64,000 nt of DNA from Propionicimonas sp020161015 (GTDB lineage: Bacteria; Actinomycetota; Actinomycetes; Propionibacteriales; Propionibacteriaceae), in assembly GCF_964266745.1 (NCBI RefSeq), contig NZ_CAXWGX010000029.1, positions 124,001 through 188,000 of the forward strand, in the 5' to 3' direction. The position numbers and the translations under genes were made by a program. Shown here piece after piece: positions 50,626 to 59,118 of this stretch. The first letter of the stretch is position 1, and each line of letters starts with the position of its first letter. The notes beneath the pieces are model-generated. The model was given only the letters and a program-made list of their open reading frames with translations. It was not told the origin of the DNA and did not search any database.

Positions 50626-51729
50626 TCAGATGGCGATTCCGGGCGCGGGCGGCGGGACGTCCAGCGAGTCGGGGTTCCGGATGGGTTTGGGTGTGATGGT
50701 TTCCCACACTTCGGGTTCGGTCGGGGTGTGGAGGGCGGTGCGGACGCGGGGGTCGGCGTCGGCGAGGACGTCGTCGCGGATGTACTCCCACGCCGAGGGT
50801 GGGACGACCTGGTCGATGAGCTGGCTGAGCAGCTGCACCTGGCCGGTGGGACGTCCGTCGAGGTTGAGGTCGACGGACCGGTCGAGCGCGACGACGGCGC
50901 TGGCCCCGTCCCCGCTGACCCAGGCGGCCATGCCGGCCAGGTAGAGCGGTGCTTCGGCGCCGTAGGCGGGCACCTGGTTGACGACGTCGCGCCACAGGGC
51001 GAGGTGCTCGGGCGCGTTCTCGCGGGTGATCGACAGCACGGCGAGGCTCTGCGCGGACGGGTTCTGGGTGAGGACGGCCAGCGCGATCGCGTCGTCGAGC
51101 GGGACGCGGGCCTGGGCGGGATGGGTGACGTCGGCCGGCTGGTCGGGCAGGTTGCGGCCGATCAGGTCGGCGGTGCGGGCAAGGATGGCGTCGGTGTCGC
51201 GGGGTCTGGGGAGGGTGTCGAGAACGGCGCCGATGCGGGTGGCGAGCTGGTCGCTGTCGGGCGCGCTGGCGAACGCGGCCTGGAGGTCTCGCCGGTTGGG
51301 CCGCAGGGTGAGCCCGTAGTTGGCGGCCTGGGTGGCGACCTCTCCCGTGGGGTTGATGGTGCCGGTTTCGCCGTCGGCGAGTTCCCAGGTGTCGTGGTCG
51401 ACGAGCATGGTTTGCCGGTCGGCGTGGCCGGACAGGTGGGCGTCGGCCCGGTGCAGCATGTCCCAGCCGGCGGGATGGTCTTCGGTGTAGGCGACCAGGA
51501 ACGCGTCGGCGTCGGGGAACCGGTCCCAGACCCGGTCGAGCAGGTCCTCCGCTGCCCCGGGGGCGCGGATGTCGTCGAGGTCGGCCCGGGCGGTGACTTC
51601 GACCCGGTTGTTCCGGGTGACGATCACGACCAGGGACTCCTCAGGGGTGAACCCGACCAGGTAGGGGATCAGTTCGGCGACCTCGCCGGGGTGGTGCATC
51701 TGCAGGCGGGGGATGTCGTGTTCGCTCAT
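50626..51729 (-). CDS. DUF4192 domain protein
   Basis: 367 residues. It starts with LIPYLVGFTPEESLVVIV, the typical opening of DUF4192, with RDVVNQVPAYGAEAPLYLAGMAAWVSGDGASA as the other conserved part. The family is common in actinobacteria, function unknown. The C terminus has a TEPEVWETITPKPIR tail rich in Pro. It is placed between the two halves of the coupling protein, which is not its usual setting. GGAGA ribosome site before ATG 51729. Confidence 0.85.
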   Translation of the reverse strand: MSEHDIPRLQMHHPGEVAELIPYLVGFTPEESLVVIVTRNNRVEVTARADLDDIRAPGAAEDLLDRVWDRFPDADAFLVAYTEDHPAGWDMLHRADAHLSGHADRQTMLVDHDTWELADGETGTINPTGEVATQAANYGLTLRPNRRDLQAAFASAPDSDQLATRIGAVLDTLPRPRDTDAILARTADLIGRNLPDQPADVTHPAQARVPLDDAIALAVLTQNPSAQSLAVLSITRENAPEHLALWRDVVNQVPAYGAEAPLYLAGMAAWVSGDGASAVVALDRSVDLNLDGRPTGQVQLLSQLIDQVVPPSAWEYIRDDVLADADPRVRTALHTPTEPEVWETITPKPIRNPDSLDVPPPAPGIAI

Positions 51730-51742
51730 CGCAGGGTCTCCT

Positions 51743-51928
51743 TCACGGGGTTGGGGTGGGGTTCAAATGCCGGGCCAGCGGCGGGACAGCCGCCAGCCGA
51801 ATCGCTTGAAACCGGGAGTTGGGGCGGATCGGCCGGACGGTCTCCCACACCTCCTCCTCCGGCGCAGACGACGGCACCGTCCGATCGGCGGGGTTCGGGC
51901 GCTGGTCAGGGGGTGGGGTGGTAGCCAT
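51743..51928 (-). CDS. 61-residue Pro-rich protein
   Basis: The frame starts inside the end of the preceding membrane gene (23-nt overlap) with AAGGA upstream and ends 13 nt before DUF4192. It is Pro/Arg-rich and holds EEEVWETVRPIRP, which closely resembles the EPEVWETITPKPIR tail of the adjacent DUF4192 protein. It may be a small partner or a remnant of a duplicated DUF4192 3' end. Confidence 0.45.
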   Translation of the reverse strand: MATTPPPDQRPNPADRTVPSSAPEEEVWETVRPIRPNSRFQAIRLAAVPPLARHLNPTPTP

Positions 51929-52397
51929 CGTGGCGTCCTTCGTTCGTGGCGGATCCGGTGAGGTCGGGCCGGATGATCGGGGCGACCCGACGCAGCCGGC
52001 TGATCCCGAGGATCTGTTCGGCCTCCGCGGCGCTGGCCATGCCGTGCATCCGGCTGGGCCCCCCCCGGCGTAGCCCCCACACGGTGGCGGCGATGGTGAC
52101 GGCCAGCAGCAGGCCCTGGACGGTGATCATCCAGCCGTACAGGGCGGCGGTCCCGGCGGCGGGGTGGTGGAGGGTGAGGCCGGCGGCGGGGTCGCCGGCG
52201 AGGACGCGGGGCAGGCTGGTGACCAGGTTCTTGCCTTCGGGCCAGGTCCAGCCGGCGCCGGCGGTCGCGTTGGCGATGGCGCGTGCGGCGTGGACGCCGA
52301 GGCTGGCGAGCAGCAGCCAGCCGGTGAGGATGCCGACGGGGATCTCCCAGGTGAACGGGTAGGGGTCGCGGCGGCGGTCGGCCTGAAGCATGGTCAT
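51906..52397 (-). CDS. coupling-protein membrane module (VirD4 N-terminal-like)
   Basis: 163 residues. Two TM helices (IPVGILTGWLLLASLGVHAA and ALYGWMITVQGLLLAVTIAA) separated by about 45 residues outside, then a cytoplasmic tail with MASAAEAEQILGISRLRR and PIIRPDLTG. This is the front part of actinobacterial VirD4-like proteins, which are normally continuous with the ATPase. Here it is a gene of its own, with the ATPase three genes further on. ATG 52397 has GGAGGAG upstream and overlaps the transglycosylase stop. Confidence 0.75.
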   Translation of the reverse strand: MTMLQADRRRDPYPFTWEIPVGILTGWLLLASLGVHAARAIANATAGAGWTWPEGKNLVTSLPRVLAGDPAAGLTLHHPAAGTAALYGWMITVQGLLLAVTIAATVWGLRRGGPSRMHGMASAAEAEQILGISRLRRVAPIIRPDLTGSATNEGRHDGYHPTP

Positions 52398-53491
52398 CGC
52401 GGGTCTCCTCCGGCGTAGAAGCTGACGTGGACGTGGTTCTTGTGCGCGAGGGTGGGGTTGGAGTTGCCGTACGGGTGCCGGTAGGGCCGCCAGGCGTTGT
52501 TGGCCGACGGGTTCCATTTGCGGACGTCCCAGATGATGAACTTCACCCGCAGCGCCGTGGCGTGGGCCTGGACCCAGTGGGCGACCCGCCAGCCGTACGC
52601 GTTGCCGGCGCGGCTGGACCACTTGGGGATCATGAGGTCGACGGCGAGACCGGCGCAGTGGTCGGAGAAGCGGCACGTCGGCGACGATGCCGTCCGGCGT
52701 CCGCCGATGGACGTGATCGCCGGGAACGCCTGCTTGATGCAGCGCAGTCCGTGCAGCGCGGTGGTGCGCAGGCCGTGTTCGGCGGCCGAGCCTGAGGGTG
52801 GGCAGGTGTCGTCGTAGCCGGGGAGGTCGCCGCCGAGCCCGAAGCACTCGGACGGATCGCCCGCCTCGATCACGGCCCCGGCTTTGCCGGCGTAGCTCCA
52901 GGCATAGAACAGGACGTCGTTGCGGTAGGAGATGCTGCGGTTGTACGCCCATAGGGCCCGGATCACCCCGACCTGCCCGGTACGGACACCGGAGCGGACC
53001 AGGTAGTTCGCCGCGGAGTAGATCGAGTCTGCATCGGAGTGGATGTCGCGGCGTCCGTCGCCGTCCCCGTCCACTCCGTAGGCGGCGAAGGTACCGGGCA
53101 TGAACTGCATCAACCCCTGCGCCCCCGCCGTGCTGGTGTGGTTGTTGCGGCCGTGGCGGGTCTCTGCCATCCCGATCCCGGCCAGCAGCTCCCACGGCAC
53201 CCGGTACCGGTTCCCGGCAGCCACGTAGAGCGCCTTGATTCGGGTGGGGATGGTCTGGGCGGGGCTGGTCAGCGACTGGTAGCGGGGCGTCCCCCACTTC
53301 GGCAGGCTGAACTGCCCGGTGGTCGCGGCGAGTGCCGTGGTGGTGTCGGTGTCGTAGGCGCTGCATGGGTCGAGCCGGATCTGTTCGGCGACCGCGGGCG
53401 CGACGACGACCGTGGCCATGGTGAGGATGCCGATCGGGACCGCGCCGAATACGATCAGGATCAGCGCCAGCAGGCCGAGTCCCCACCTCAT
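52394..53491 (-). CDS. bifunctional cell-wall hydrolase: lytic transglycosylase plus M15-like domain
   Basis: About 365 residues. One N-terminal TM/signal anchor (LGLLALILIVFGAVPIGIL) exports the protein. Residues about 80-215 are an SLT-type transglycosylase (GIGMAETRHGRN with the catalytic Glu; STAGAQGLMQFMPGTF). The C-terminal part has CRFSDHCAGLAVDLMIP and HKNHVHVSF, the zinc pattern of M15-like peptidases. It opens peptidoglycan locally so that the secretion channel can be built. It overlaps both neighbouring genes by 4 nt, in the same operon as VirB4. Confidence 0.88.
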   Translation of the reverse strand: MRWGLGLLALILIVFGAVPIGILTMATVVVAPAVAEQIRLDPCSAYDTDTTTALAATTGQFSLPKWGTPRYQSLTSPAQTIPTRIKALYVAAGNRYRVPWELLAGIGMAETRHGRNNHTSTAGAQGLMQFMPGTFAAYGVDGDGDGRRDIHSDADSIYSAANYLVRSGVRTGQVGVIRALWAYNRSISYRNDVLFYAWSYAGKAGAVIEAGDPSECFGLGGDLPGYDDTCPPSGSAAEHGLRTTALHGLRCIKQAFPAITSIGGRRTASSPTCRFSDHCAGLAVDLMIPKWSSRAGNAYGWRVAHWVQAHATALRVKFIIWDVRKWNPSANNAWRPYRHPYGNSNPTLAHKNHVHVSFYAGGDPR

Positions 53492-55011
53492 GGCTGACCG
53501 GCCGTTTCCAGGGCGGAGTTCGTCCAGACCAGCCGCCGCTCCACGGGCGCCAGCACCGTGAGCACTTTGAACAATTGTTCTCCGACAAGCCACAACGCGC
53601 GTCCGGGGGCTTGGCGGCACCAATCGGTGACGAGGTCGACGGCGATGTCGGGCAGGCCGAGCAGGACGCGGAGTTCCTCGGCGACCGCCTGGTCTTGGCC
53701 GTGGAGGATCTTGGTGTCGGCCAGGTGCAGCATGTCCTTGGCGATCGCGGCGGCCTGGGAGCCGGCGTCACCGACGCTGACCAGGTCGGACGGCTTGTGC
53801 GCCAGCGCGAACTGGATGTCCCCGTCCCGGCGGGACAACCGCAGGTCGGCGTCGAAGCTCTTCACCGCGTCGACGCCGAGCCGCAACTGCTTCCACGACT
53901 CGTCGCGCACCACGATCCGCAAGTCCCCGGGGGCGGCGGTTTCGCGCATCGCCCGCCCCCAGCTGTTGAGGCACAGCAGCGCCATCCCGACCGCCTCGTC
54001 GCCGAGGGCTTCCAGCCGGGACAGCGACAAGGACTGGATGGGTGCGCCCCAGTCGAGTGCGATGGTGGTGTGGTCGTCGAACAGGCCTTTGAGGCTGCCG
54101 CCGACCAGTTGGCCGAGCGCGTCCCGCAGGAGCCGGGTCGAGTCGAGGAAGTGACGGGTGGAGGCGTAGCGGCAAGTGGCGACCAGCTGTTCGGGCGGTT
54201 CGTCGAGCAGGTGCCACAAGGCCGGGATGGTGGTCTCTACCAGCCTCGTGTTGCCGCTCGTCTGTCCGGTGAGGAGTTTGAGGGCGGCGTCGACCGCGGT
54301 CTCCTCCGACGGGCCGAACGGCACCGGGGATTGGCCGATCTTCGCCGAGCCGACCAGGCCGCGGATCAGCGTAAGCCAACGGGCGAACACGATCGCCGAC
54401 CGCCGCTGCACCTCCGTCGCACCGAGGGAGTCCCAGCCGTGGCCCAGGGGTCCGAACTCGAGCGGGTTGATCCGGGCCGCCAGCCCCTGGCCGATCGCGA
54501 TCGGCTGCACGCCGAGGCTGCGGCACAGGGACTCGTACTCGTCCTTGGGGTCGCCCAGGATCAGCGCCTTGTAGCCGAAGCCGAGCATCCGCAGCACGAA
54601 CGCCTTCGCCGTCGCGCTCTTGCCCATGCCGGGTTTCCCGAACGTGAACATGTTCGGATTGGACACCGGCACCGTGGGGTCGAGGACCCAACCGTTCGGG
54701 TCGGCGTAGAAGCTGGCCCGGGAGAAGAAGTCGATCCCCATCTGCGCGCCGCGCGGCGGCAGCCCCGGACTGGTCACAAACGGCCACAACACCGGCGCCT
54801 GATCCGACGCCATCCGCCACACCGACACCGGCGCGGACGCCGGCGACCAACCCCGATCGGGCCGCCGGTGGCCGCGGCGCGGCACCGGCAGGAATAGCCG
54901 CGCCTCCCGCAGGGGAGGTTCGGGTGTGGTGACGGTGGGCAGGTCGTGGCCGAAGTCGGCGAGCAGCCGGCCGATCCCGCGTCCGGCCGGTGGGGTGTGG
55001 CGGCGGTTCAC
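53488..55011 (-). CDS. VirB4-type ATPase
   Basis: About 507 residues. Walker A is GKPGMGKSATAKAF, preceded by SNPNMFTFG; ILGDPKDEYESLCRSLG follows as expected. The Walker B region is LRIVVRDESWKQLR, with Arg-Asp-Glu replacing the more common hydrophobic-Asp-Glu pattern. The C-terminal part contains FALAHKPSDLVSVGD and the WLVGEQLFKVLTVL end. It powers assembly of the type IV secretion machine. The GTG start overlaps the SCO6880 stop (GTGA). N-terminal VirB4 functions are carried by the SCO6880 protein before it, a split typical of actinobacteria. Confidence 0.88.
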   Translation of the reverse strand: MNRRHTPPAGRGIGRLLADFGHDLPTVTTPEPPLREARLFLPVPRRGHRRPDRGWSPASAPVSVWRMASDQAPVLWPFVTSPGLPPRGAQMGIDFFSRASFYADPNGWVLDPTVPVSNPNMFTFGKPGMGKSATAKAFVLRMLGFGYKALILGDPKDEYESLCRSLGVQPIAIGQGLAARINPLEFGPLGHGWDSLGATEVQRRSAIVFARWLTLIRGLVGSAKIGQSPVPFGPSEETAVDAALKLLTGQTSGNTRLVETTIPALWHLLDEPPEQLVATCRYASTRHFLDSTRLLRDALGQLVGGSLKGLFDDHTTIALDWGAPIQSLSLSRLEALGDEAVGMALLCLNSWGRAMRETAAPGDLRIVVRDESWKQLRLGVDAVKSFDADLRLSRRDGDIQFALAHKPSDLVSVGDAGSQAAAIAKDMLHLADTKILHGQDQAVAEELRVLLGLPDIAVDLVTDWCRQAPGRALWLVGEQLFKVLTVLAPVERRLVWTNSALETAGQP

Positions 55012-56516
55012 TGGTCGGCCTTCCGGTCCAGCCCGATCCCGAGCGGCAGGTTCGCGGCGGCGAACCCGGCGTCCTGGGCTAGGTCCAGCCGCAACGGGGC
55101 GAACCCGGCCCGGCGGATGGACGCGTCGAGGCGGCGTCCGAACTCGGCGATCCGCAATGTCCGCGGCACGGTGACGCAGGCGACGGCGTACGGCCGGATC
55201 AGGGCGTTGCCGGTGGCGAGTTTCGCGTCCAGGCCGCGGGTGCGGGCGATCACGGTCTGGTCCTTGGCGCGGGTCTTCACCCCGGCCCGGCTGCGCAGGG
55301 TTTCGGCCATGTCGGCCGACCATTCGGCGTTCTGGGTCTGACGGTCGGCCACCGACTGGGCCAGGATCGGGAACACGACCGCCATCGAGCGGCGCTCCCC
55401 CGGCTCGGTCGGCACCAGCACCGGCGCCAACGCCCCCAACACCGCACCCCTCGCGGGCAGCTTCAACGTCGCCGAGGTCGAATGCCACGCGTCATGGCTG
55501 TAGTGCCGCACCGTCAGGTCTGCCCCGGACGGGCCGGCCTGCGACCACGGCACCTCGGCGTTCACGTCCGCACCGGTGTCGCGGGCGGCGAGCGCGTCGA
55601 CGATCCCGGCCCGGTCACCGGGCGCGAACCCGGTCCGGACCGCGACGGCGAGCTGGGGTGAGGTGAGCCAGGTGACGGTACCGATCCGCATGCCGGTTCG
55701 CAGCTGGGCCTCGACCTCGGCCATCAGCATCGCCATCGCCCGCGCCCGGGCGTCCACGCCTCGGCCGAACTCCCTGGCTTCCCGGGCCAGCCGGTCTTCG
55801 GGCACCACGATCGTGCAGAACGCCTCCGTCCGCACCGACGCCTGCGACAGCGTGGCCGCCAACTGCTCGTTGACGGCTCTGGCGAGGGCGGGTGCGGTGG
55901 CGGGTTGGTGGCGGGTGAGCCACTGGTCGCGTTCGGCGCCGTCCTCGGGGACCGAGCGGACCAGGAACAGCACCTCGGAGATGAGTTCGGTGCGGGCGCA
56001 GGCGTTGAGCAAGGTGGTGAGGCCGCGGGCCTGGGCGTCGCGTTCGGTGCTGTCGGCCAGCGCCAGGCCGGGGTGGGTGATGGCGGCGGTGGCCGCCCAG
56101 AGCCGGTTGGGGTGGTCCTGGATGATCGCGACCCGGGTGTTCGTCGGACCCTGCGGCGGCCCGTCGTGGACGCTGATCCCGGCCACCACCCCGGGCAGGT
56201 CCGGCTCGGCCAGGTCCTCGCCGCGTCCGGTCGCGGCCTTGGAGCGCCAGCGGGACCAGCGCAGCGTCATCCCGACAAGGTGTGCGGCGGAGGCGACCAG
56301 CCAGCCTGTCGCCGAGCGTCCCCGGATGGGGATCGCGACCAGCGCGAGCACGACCAGCCAGGCCAGGACGAGCCCGACGACCGCCGCCCACTCCTGCCGC
56401 TGGAAGGCCCACAGGGCGGGCGCACCGGCAACGACGAGGGTGATGAGTTGGCCGCCGGACAGGCCGAAGAACAGGCCGGTGCGGTCCCGCGTGTAGTCGG
56501 CATACACCGTTGCCAC
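55008..56516 (-). CDS. SCO6880/PrgI-type conjugation protein
   Basis: About 502 residues. Two TM segments at the N terminus (GQLITLVVAGAPALWAF and AAVVGLVLAWLVVLALVAIP) as in PrgI/VirB3, then a long soluble part resembling the N-terminal domain of VirB4 (ATAAITHPGLALADSTERDAQ-type segments, and RTEAFCTIVVPEDRLAREA). This is the SCO6880 family, known to be a VirB3-VirB4N equivalent of actinobacterial secretion systems. The GTG start follows GAAGGAGA. Confidence 0.85.
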   Translation of the reverse strand: MATVYADYTRDRTGLFFGLSGGQLITLVVAGAPALWAFQRQEWAAVVGLVLAWLVVLALVAIPIRGRSATGWLVASAAHLVGMTLRWSRWRSKAATGRGEDLAEPDLPGVVAGISVHDGPPQGPTNTRVAIIQDHPNRLWAATAAITHPGLALADSTERDAQARGLTTLLNACARTELISEVLFLVRSVPEDGAERDQWLTRHQPATAPALARAVNEQLAATLSQASVRTEAFCTIVVPEDRLAREAREFGRGVDARARAMAMLMAEVEAQLRTGMRIGTVTWLTSPQLAVAVRTGFAPGDRAGIVDALAARDTGADVNAEVPWSQAGPSGADLTVRHYSHDAWHSTSATLKLPARGAVLGALAPVLVPTEPGERRSMAVVFPILAQSVADRQTQNAEWSADMAETLRSRAGVKTRAKDQTVIARTRGLDAKLATGNALIRPYAVACVTVPRTLRIAEFGRRLDASIRRAGFAPLRLDLAQDAGFAAANLPLGIGLDRKADQ

Positions 56517-56535
56517 GATCGTCTCCTTCTCTTGC

Positions 56536-57954
56536 TTACAGCGCCACCACGGCGACATCGGCCGCCTCCGCACCCGCCCCACCAGCACCGGCAGTTCCGG
56601 TACGGGAAGTGAGCGCCTGGTCCGTCCCGCCTGCAGCCGGGCCGCCGTCGATCGGTTGGTCGCTGAGAGGACTGGGTACGGGTGGCTCGCCGCCGGTGGG
56701 TGTGGGTTCGGCCTCCGGTGGCTGGTCGTCGGTGGCGTTGGCTTCGCGGTTGGCGCGTGCCGCGCCATCGCCGCGACCGCCCTGGTAGTCGGGCTGGTAG
56801 GTGTTGTGGCCGACGCCTTCCTGGTTGGTCAGGTCGGTGAACACCGAGGTGCCGACGGTCCCGACGGTGGTGATCGCCCCGATGCTCGCGGCCAGTCCGG
56901 CCCCGACCGGGCCGAAGAAGCCCGCGCCCTGCTGGACCGCGCTGGTGACCCGGGTGGTGGTGGCGGCGTCCGCGCTCGCCTCGCCGGCGGACTGGCTGCC
57001 TGCGGTCTGGGTGGCGGTGCCGTCCGCGCCTGCGGCCGGATTGCCGCGCAACAGGCCCTGGACGCCGCCCATCGCGGCTAGCCCGGCCCGCATCGACGCT
57101 CCGGACGCGGTGCCCGGATCGACGAAGGCGAGCAGCTTGAACAGGGCGACCGGGCACACCACCGCGATACAGATCAGGATGATCGCCGGTAATGCCGTAC
57201 CGATGGAGGATTCCATCGACCCGGCCTTCCCCGAGGCGGCGCCAGTGGCGAACTTCATGCCGACCCCGGTCACGATGACGACGAGGAGCGGGGTGAATGC
57301 GGCCACATGGAACCAGCGGAACGCCTTCCAGAACCAGGCCCGGGTGCCCTCGTTCACCAGCCCGGCCGCGGTGATCGGGCCGGTCGCGACCAGCACCATC
57401 AGCGCCGCGTCCCGGGCCAGGATCACCAGCAGGTGTCCGATCGCGGCGATCCACATCAGCAGCCCCATCAGGCCCAGCACGGTCGCCAAGCCGGCGTCGG
57501 TGACCTGCTTGACGTCGAACGTCGTCCAGGGCTCCCACGAGTTCCACGAGGTGACACCCATCACCTGTTCCATCACCCCCCGGGTCAGCCCGCCTGCGGC
57601 GGTGGTGATGGCGACGGTGTAGGCGATCCAGCCGCCGGTCACGACCAGGAACTGGCCCATCCCGATCCCGGCCCGGGCCAGCCCCTTGCCGTCGTGGCGT
57701 CCGGCGGCGATACCGAGCTGGACCATGAACATGACCAGCACCATCACCGCGGCGATCCAGAAGGTGACCTGGTACAGGTCGTGCGCCGGGCCGTCGGCGG
57801 ACAGGTCCGGGGTGAGCCAGGCGTCCATCCACGACAGCACCAGCCGCAGCACCCACAACCCGGCGTTCCAGACACTCAGCCAGGCGGCGGTCCAGGCGTC
57901 GGTGACGATCTGGGCTGCGACCGAACCCAAATGGCTGAACGGATCCCACGGCAT
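56536..57954 (-). CDS. VirB6/TrbL-like polytopic conjugation protein
   Basis: 472 residues with six to eight TM segments, among them VTFWIAAVMVLVMFMVQLGI, LLMWIAAIGHLLVILA and ALPAIILICIAVVC. The C-terminal 170 residues are low-complexity, rich in Ala, Gly, Thr and Pro with many acidic residues. The arrangement matches VirB6/TrbL channel proteins of Gram-positive type IV systems. It overlaps the upstream VirB8-like gene by 1 nt (TGATG). Confidence 0.82.
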   Translation of the reverse strand: MPWDPFSHLGSVAAQIVTDAWTAAWLSVWNAGLWVLRLVLSWMDAWLTPDLSADGPAHDLYQVTFWIAAVMVLVMFMVQLGIAAGRHDGKGLARAGIGMGQFLVVTGGWIAYTVAITTAAGGLTRGVMEQVMGVTSWNSWEPWTTFDVKQVTDAGLATVLGLMGLLMWIAAIGHLLVILARDAALMVLVATGPITAAGLVNEGTRAWFWKAFRWFHVAAFTPLLVVIVTGVGMKFATGAASGKAGSMESSIGTALPAIILICIAVVCPVALFKLLAFVDPGTASGASMRAGLAAMGGVQGLLRGNPAAGADGTATQTAGSQSAGEASADAATTTRVTSAVQQGAGFFGPVGAGLAASIGAITTVGTVGTSVFTDLTNQEGVGHNTYQPDYQGGRGDGAARANREANATDDQPPEAEPTPTGGEPPVPSPLSDQPIDGGPAAGGTDQALTSRTGTAGAGGAGAEAADVAVVAL

Positions 57955-58787
57955 CAGCGCACCCCGTCCTCACGCCAGGTCAGCCAGCCCGCAGCGACTC
58001 CGGCGTTCGAACCAGGCCATGCGGACGGTGCCAGTGCCGGTTCGGCGCCGGTGGCTACCTGCCAGTGGCCGTCCGTCCACTCCATCCGGGAGCAGAGCCC
58101 GTAGCCCATCCGGGACTCGGTCTTGATCCAGGCCTGCACGTCCAGCAGCACGCAGACGACCGTCCAGTCCGGCCCGTCGCCGCCCTTGACCAGCCCGGCC
58201 GCCGGGGTGGCCGAGACCACGGTGGTGAGGTCCTTCTCGTCCCCGCCCTGCCGGGCAGCAGTGAGAAACGAGGTGACGTTTCGGGTGAGCGTCCACTGCT
58301 CGAACCACGGCCCGCCCGGACGGACCCACGTGGCGTTGATCTCGCGGGTGCGGGGCAGGCTCATCGACTCCAGAACGGTCTGGACGATCGCGGCCCACTG
58401 CCCGACCGCTCCCTCGTACGTGTGAGGGAACCCGGACGGAACACCAGCCGGCCCGTCCAGAACCGTCGGCTGCGGCACCACGATCGAGCCACCAGTCACG
58501 GTCGCGGGGTCGGGATGGAACGCCGCTTGCGGATCGACCGACGCCATCGCCGCGGCGGCGATCTCGTCCCGACTCGGACGTGCGTCCACTGGCGCTGTTG
58601 CCGGTTCCTCGGTCGTGACGACAGTGGGGCGGGCGCCCATGGTGGCGTGCCAGCTGGCCAGTCCTCCGCCCACGAGAGTGAGGACGACGGTCACGACGAG
58701 TCCGCCGAGCAGTGCGAGGAGTCGGGTTCGGCTCCACGGCGCGATCTCGACCACTGTTCGCGGGGTTCGGTTGCGGGTGCGGAGCAT
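57954..58787 (-). CDS. VirB8/TcpC-like conjugation protein
   Basis: 277 residues. A basic N-terminal tail, one TM helix (LLALLGGLVVTVVLTLVGGG), a Pro/Thr linker, and a soluble domain of about 170 residues outside. The order of genes (before VirB6 and after the small pilin-like gene) and the single-TM layout fit VirB8/TcpC. Sequence motifs alone do not prove it, since this family is weakly conserved. Structure comparison would be decisive. Confidence 0.7.
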   Translation of the reverse strand: MLRTRNRTPRTVVEIAPWSRTRLLALLGGLVVTVVLTLVGGGLASWHATMGARPTVVTTEEPATAPVDARPSRDEIAAAAMASVDPQAAFHPDPATVTGGSIVVPQPTVLDGPAGVPSGFPHTYEGAVGQWAAIVQTVLESMSLPRTREINATWVRPGGPWFEQWTLTRNVTSFLTAARQGGDEKDLTTVVSATPAAGLVKGGDGPDWTVVCVLLDVQAWIKTESRMGYGLCSRMEWTDGHWQVATGAEPALAPSAWPGSNAGVAAGWLTWREDGVR

Positions 58788-58794
58788 GGCGGTC

Positions 58795-59118
58795 TCAGAT
58801 GCAGCCGTTGCCGAGGATGCCGTCGACGATGCCCGGAGCGACGACGTAGGCGATCGCGGCGACGATCACCATGACGATGCCGACGATGCCCATCTTCGTG
58901 GCGTGCGGCATGTTCACGATCCGGCCCGCCACGAGGGCCGCGATGGCGATCACCAGGCCGAGGAAGAACACGATCCCCACACCCCAGAGCACGTAACCCA
59001 TCACGTCGTCGGCGTACTTCTGGGCCCCAGGCGGCGCCTTCGGGCACACCTTCAACGGGATGATCAGCCGGACGATTGCGCCCACCAGAATCGACGCGGC
59101 CACAGCGAGAGAGGTCAT
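58795..59118 (-). CDS. small two- to three-TM protein, pilin/VirB2-like
   Basis: 107 residues with three hydrophobic stretches (SLAVAASILVGAIVRLIIPL, VLWGVGIVFFLGLVIAIAAL and IVMVIVAAIAYVVAPGIV) and two Cys. The position between the CpaE-like ATPase and VirB8-like genes, the size and hydrophobicity suggest a VirB2/TrbC-type subunit. No prepilin-peptidase cleavage site (G-F/x-x-x-E) is obvious, so it may not be the substrate of the prepilin peptidase at 46261. Its ATG overlaps the previous stop. Confidence 0.65.
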   Translation of the reverse strand: MTSLAVAASILVGAIVRLIIPLKVCPKAPPGAQKYADDVMGYVLWGVGIVFFLGLVIAIAALVAGRIVNMPHATKMGIVGIVMVIVAAIAYVVAPGIVDGILGNGCI

